Shown here: positions 7,296 to 9,098 of the stretch, one piece after another
How the letters are laid out: each line of letters begins with the position of its first letter
How positions within the stretch are numbered: position 1 is the first letter of the stretch
Assembly: GCA_017618935.1 (NCBI GenBank)
Contig: JAFZTG010000069.1
Location: 1 to 9,098 of the forward strand
DNA: 9,098 bases
Direction: 5' to 3'
Source of the DNA: Bacteroidales bacterium
Lineage (GTDB): Bacteria; Bacteroidota; Bacteroidia; Bacteroidales; UBA1715
Notes under the pieces: model-generated
What the model saw: only the letters and a program-made list of their open reading frames with translations
Database searches by the model: none
Told to the model about the DNA's origin: nothing
Program-made: the position numbers and the translations under genes

Positions 7296-7346
7296 TGTTC
7301 ATCGTGTTGAACATATTTTATATCAAGATGTTCATTATACTGAACA
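7296..7346. promoter_or_regulatory. Pair of TGTTCA-N6-TGAACA dyads, operator candidates
   Basis: Two perfect inverted repeats, at 7296-7313 and 7329-7346, share both 6-base arms but not the 6-base spacer. Their centres are 33 bases apart, about three helical turns, so two dimers could bind on the same face. They lie about 60-100 bases upstream of the TATATTTG of the 113-aa gene. The geometry, two half-sites separated by 6 bases, is like that of Crp/Fnr-type sites, but the half-site differs and no regulator can be named. The right arm of the second dyad is part of the block shared with copy A, where only this half-site remains (5637-5642). Confidence 0.55.
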
Positions 7347-7410
7347 AATTCATCTGAAAACCATCTCTAAAATCCTACCTTGCGCTTAAGACAAATTCCC
7401 AGTATATTTG
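7340..7410 (+). promoter_or_regulatory. Shared promoter module, copy B (113-aa gene)
   Basis: It carries CTGAACAAATTCATCTG (7340-7356), TCTCTAAAATCCTA (7364-7377), AATTCCCAG and TATATTTG (7403-7410). The part between ATCCTA and the -7 element is diverged and about 7 bases shorter than in copies A and C, so the TAGGAT arm of the inverted repeat is lost. The -7 element overlaps the in-frame TTG at 7408, which excludes that codon as the start. Confidence 0.6.
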
Positions 7411-7452
7411 TACGTAGTTTGTATTTTTATTAACATTTTAAATAAGCGTATT

Positions 7453-7794
7453 ATGGAAGCTGTAGATGAAAAGGGCGATTTGATTGCATTTTTTGATGAT
7501 GATTTTCTTTTTTTCTGTGCAATACAGAAAAAAGTAGTGACGTTGCTTAAGTTTCTTGGTTTTAAGGATGAAGACAACACGTGGGATCTATCACATAGTA
7601 TGTTTGTGAATGAGAACGGTCGTGACAATGGATTTTGTAATCAATTCACATCATGTTTAGAAGAACCGTTTACCAAAGATGAAATAGAACTTGTTCTCAA
7701 AAAGGTGGGATTTCGTGAAGATGGCATTCTCTTCAAACTGCGTGATGAATTGTATGAAAAGAAAATCACGAGTGAAACGAAATTTCTTGACTAA
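7453..7794 (+). CDS. Hypothetical protein, 113 aa
   Basis: I do not recognise a family. From ATG 7453 the product is an acidic soluble protein. Its N-terminal helix and strand region contains DLIAFFDDDFLFFCAIQKKVV (split by a phenylalanine-rich core), then LLKFLGFKDEDNTWDLSHSMF. The C-terminal half looks helical: FTKDEIELVLKKVGF, then LRDELYEKKI. The two stretches ending in LGFKDED and VGFREDG may be a weak internal duplication. No signal peptide or membrane helix is evident. The open frame extends upstream to a TTG at 7408, but this lies inside the -7 promoter element, so ATG 7453 is preferred. The gene follows two operator-like dyads and copy B of the shared module, which points to its own regulated transcription. 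Confidence 0.7.
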   Translation: MEAVDEKGDLIAFFDDDFLFFCAIQKKVVTLLKFLGFKDEDNTWDLSHSMFVNENGRDNGFCNQFTSCLEEPFTKDEIELVLKKVGFREDGILFKLRDELYEKKITSETKFLD

Positions 7795-7837
7795 AACTTG
7801 TGGTACGTATACCTTTAACATCGTACTGCAAAAATCA

Positions 7838-7889
7838 TCTAAAATCCTCTCTTTTATTTAGGATAATTCCCTAATTTTCAGTATATTTG
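7838..7889 (+). promoter_or_regulatory. Shared promoter module, copy C (112-aa gene)
   Basis: Bases 7850-7889 are identical to 5671-5710 of copy A, and TCTAAAATCCT (7838-7848) extends the match with a single difference after it. The module ends in TATATTTG (7882-7889), and the ATG follows 26 bases later. It keeps a 5-bp inverted repeat, ATCCT (7844-7848) and AGGAT (7860-7864). The left block with TGAACA seen in A and B is absent. Confidence 0.65.
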
Positions 7890-7915
7890 CACCATTAACA
7901 CTAAAATAAAAAAAT

Positions 7916-8254
7916 ATGAAAAAGTTTATTCCAATTTTGGTTTTACTGGTTTGTTGTAACACATGCGTTTGTCCAATAACGATTATTGATAAAACAAGGT
8001 TTTATGCACATGGATATTATAAAATAAATGGCGTACAATTGGGCGCAACTGATCAGGAAGCATACGAAAACATAACCATGATTCTTTCCGATGTGAAGAA
8101 ATGTGGTTGCACCGAAATATGTGTCGGCGATATGTCGTATGTGTTTTACCAAAAAGGTAAAATGATTTGCGTCGATATATTGGATGACGACTATGAAGAT
8201 GACGATTACGATTATAAAAAAGAACTTAAAATGCTGAAAGGCATGTTGTGGTAA
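7916..8254 (+). CDS. Small exported hypothetical protein, Cys-rich with acidic tail, 112 aa
   Basis: No family is recognised. The N-terminus MKKFIPILVLLVCCNTCVC is a signal-peptide-like segment with two Lys and a hydrophobic core, so export across the inner membrane is likely. Several Cys sit near its end, but none is preceded by the small residue usual for a lipobox, so lipoprotein status is doubtful. The mature part has a strand-rich section (TRFYAHGYYKINGVQLGAT), a helix (QEAYENITMILSDVKK) and a CGCTEIC cluster. These are followed by VFYQKGKMICVDI and a strongly acidic DDDYEDDDYDY tail before a short Lys-rich helix. The CGC-x3-C group could form disulfides or bind metal; this is inference. 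It stands behind copy C of the shared promoter module and is 74 bp from the next gene. Confidence 0.72.
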   Translation: MKKFIPILVLLVCCNTCVCPITIIDKTRFYAHGYYKINGVQLGATDQEAYENITMILSDVKKCGCTEICVGDMSYVFYQKGKMICVDILDDDYEDDDYDYKKELKMLKGMLW

Positions 8255-8328
8255 CCAACAATCATATAAAAACTCCAGGTTTTGTATCGTTGAATTAAAA
8301 GAATGTAAAACAATTAAATGTTGAGGTT

Positions 8329-9006
8329 ATGAGACAAGATTGTGTATGGATTGGTACAAAAGGTGCATTAGAAGAATATCAGTTGCAGTTTTGTAAAGAA
8401 TATTGCATACGTCATAATTCTTTGACGGGTGGTGCGTTTAAATATGACGGAAAGAATCATACAAAAAGGGATTATGTGCCACTTGACGAAAAAGAATATA
8501 ATCGTTTGGCAGATTGTGTTCGTGATGTTTACAAAGGTGTAGAGATAAGCAAGGAGGATATGGATAGTCTTGTAAAGGCTGCACACGCAAATAATTGGCT
8601 TTTATATAGACGAGGTGCAGAACCAAATAGTACGTACACACATACACACGCAGACTATATTCGTTTCTTTCAGTTTGGTACTAAAATAGGGCAAAAGAAC
8701 TTTGAAGATATGAATTACGAAGTTGCACAAAATGTTGCTATCAATCACCAAATATATGATAAGAATGGAATGCCAGTCATTACAAAACTAAACGCAAAGA
8801 ACGGAAAGGAATGTATTGAAAGATTGAGCGGTAAAAGTAAAGAACCGCTTTATATCTTTGATGGAAGATTGCCAAAAAACAATGTTGCAGTAGAGAAACA
8901 CGACACGTTTATTGTTTCGTTGGGGAAATTTGTTGGTGGATGGATTGGGTTATTATTGATTTATGCTGTGATACCTATTCTTTTGTTACGTACTTGTTTT
9001 CATTGA
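8329..9006 (+). CDS. Hypothetical protein with C-terminal membrane anchor, 225 aa
   Basis: I do not recognise the family. Residues 1-195 are soluble and charged, and contain several Cys (5, 22, 26, 63, 162) and a THTHAD stretch at 104-109. One strong hydrophobic helix lies at about 201-221 (FVGGWIGLLLIYAVIPILLL), followed by only RTCFH. With no signal peptide this fits a tail-anchored inner-membrane protein whose bulk faces the cytoplasm. The ATG at 8329 is preceded by TTGAGG at close distance, a weak Shine-Dalgarno-like sequence. No TAnnTTTG promoter is seen in the 74-bp gap upstream, so it may be transcribed with the 112-aa gene. Low GC and many A/T-ending codons match the neighbours from 5.7 kb onward and differ from transketolase. 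Confidence 0.72.
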   Translation: MRQDCVWIGTKGALEEYQLQFCKEYCIRHNSLTGGAFKYDGKNHTKRDYVPLDEKEYNRLADCVRDVYKGVEISKEDMDSLVKAAHANNWLLYRRGAEPNSTYTHTHADYIRFFQFGTKIGQKNFEDMNYEVAQNVAINHQIYDKNGMPVITKLNAKNGKECIERLSGKSKEPLYIFDGRLPKNNVAVEKHDTFIVSLGKFVGGWIGLLLIYAVIPILLLRTCFH

Positions 9007-9061
9007 TTTATTGTTTTCAAATATTGGTGTTTTCATATTTAATTTTTAATCGAAGAAAATT

Positions 9062-9098
9062 ATGGGAAAAACATTTGAAGAAAGAGCAAATAACGTAT
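9062..9098 (+). CDS. Start of a further gene, cut by the window end
   Basis: An ATG at 9062 opens a frame reading MGKTFEERANNV to the edge of the window. It lies 55 bases after the stop of the preceding gene, in the same direction. The short peptide is hydrophilic and has no signal peptide. Too little is visible to suggest a function, and even its being a gene rests on position and codon pattern only. Confidence 0.4.
   Translation, partial: MGKTFEERANNV

Noticed and set aside
5636..7889. Integron-type attC sites or cassette array
   Set aside because: The repeats lie upstream of genes and end in a promoter element; no GTTRRRY/RYYYAAC pairs or integrase gene are visible, and the gaps at 8255-8328 and 9007-9061 lack the repeat.
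7916..7980. Lipoprotein signal in the 112-aa protein
   Set aside because: None of the cysteines near the end of the hydrophobic segment has Gly, Ala or Ser just before it, as a lipobox needs.

Overview
The window looks like chromosomal DNA of a member of the Bacteroidetes, probably Bacteroidales and probably uncultured. The reasons are the AT-rich sequence, the almost complete lack of Shine-Dalgarno sites, repeated perfect matches to the Bacteroidetes -7 promoter element TAnnTTTG, a transketolase with the motifs I associate with this phylum (DPGHMSP, ISDGGIQEE), and a BspA-type leucine-rich-repeat protein. The species cannot be named from sequence alone.

Layout. (1) 1-977: a REP/RAYT region. 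A REP-associated tyrosine transposase (minus strand, 303-977) carries in its middle a REPIN-like insert of about 194 bp. The insert has 12-bp terminal inverted repeats and six 24-bp tandem units, and it is read through in frame as an octapeptide repeat. A second, non-coding element of the same family lies at 1-149. (2) 1179-3428: a tight plus-strand operon of three genes joined by 4-bp and 11-bp overlaps. They encode a 125-aa protein of unknown function, an exported alpha/beta-hydrolase of the acetyl-esterase type, and an EamA/DMT-type inner-membrane transporter. A good Bacteroidetes promoter precedes it at 1080-1108. (3) 3515-5557: a complete transketolase gene, followed by a strong hairpin at 5572-5599. 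(4) 5558-9098: a visibly more AT-rich, accessory-looking stretch. It holds a 467-aa BspA-like LRR protein without signal peptide, three small or medium orphan genes (113, 112 and 225 aa) and the first codons of another gene at the right edge.

How the parts relate. The housekeeping part (esterase/transporter operon and transketolase) is ordinary. The least explained part is the right third. Three unrelated proteins (LRR, 113-aa orphan, 112-aa exported orphan) are each preceded by a copy of one upstream module ending in TATATTTG. Two of these copies are identical over 40 bp, which suggests a small co-regulated set or cassettes spread by duplication. The 113-aa gene has in addition two perfect TGTTCA-N6-TGAACA dyads spaced 33 bp centre to centre. 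Two starts need care: the longer TTG-initiated readings of the LRR and 113-aa genes are unlikely, and ATG at 5786 and 7453 is preferred. I found no tRNA, rRNA or CRISPR array.
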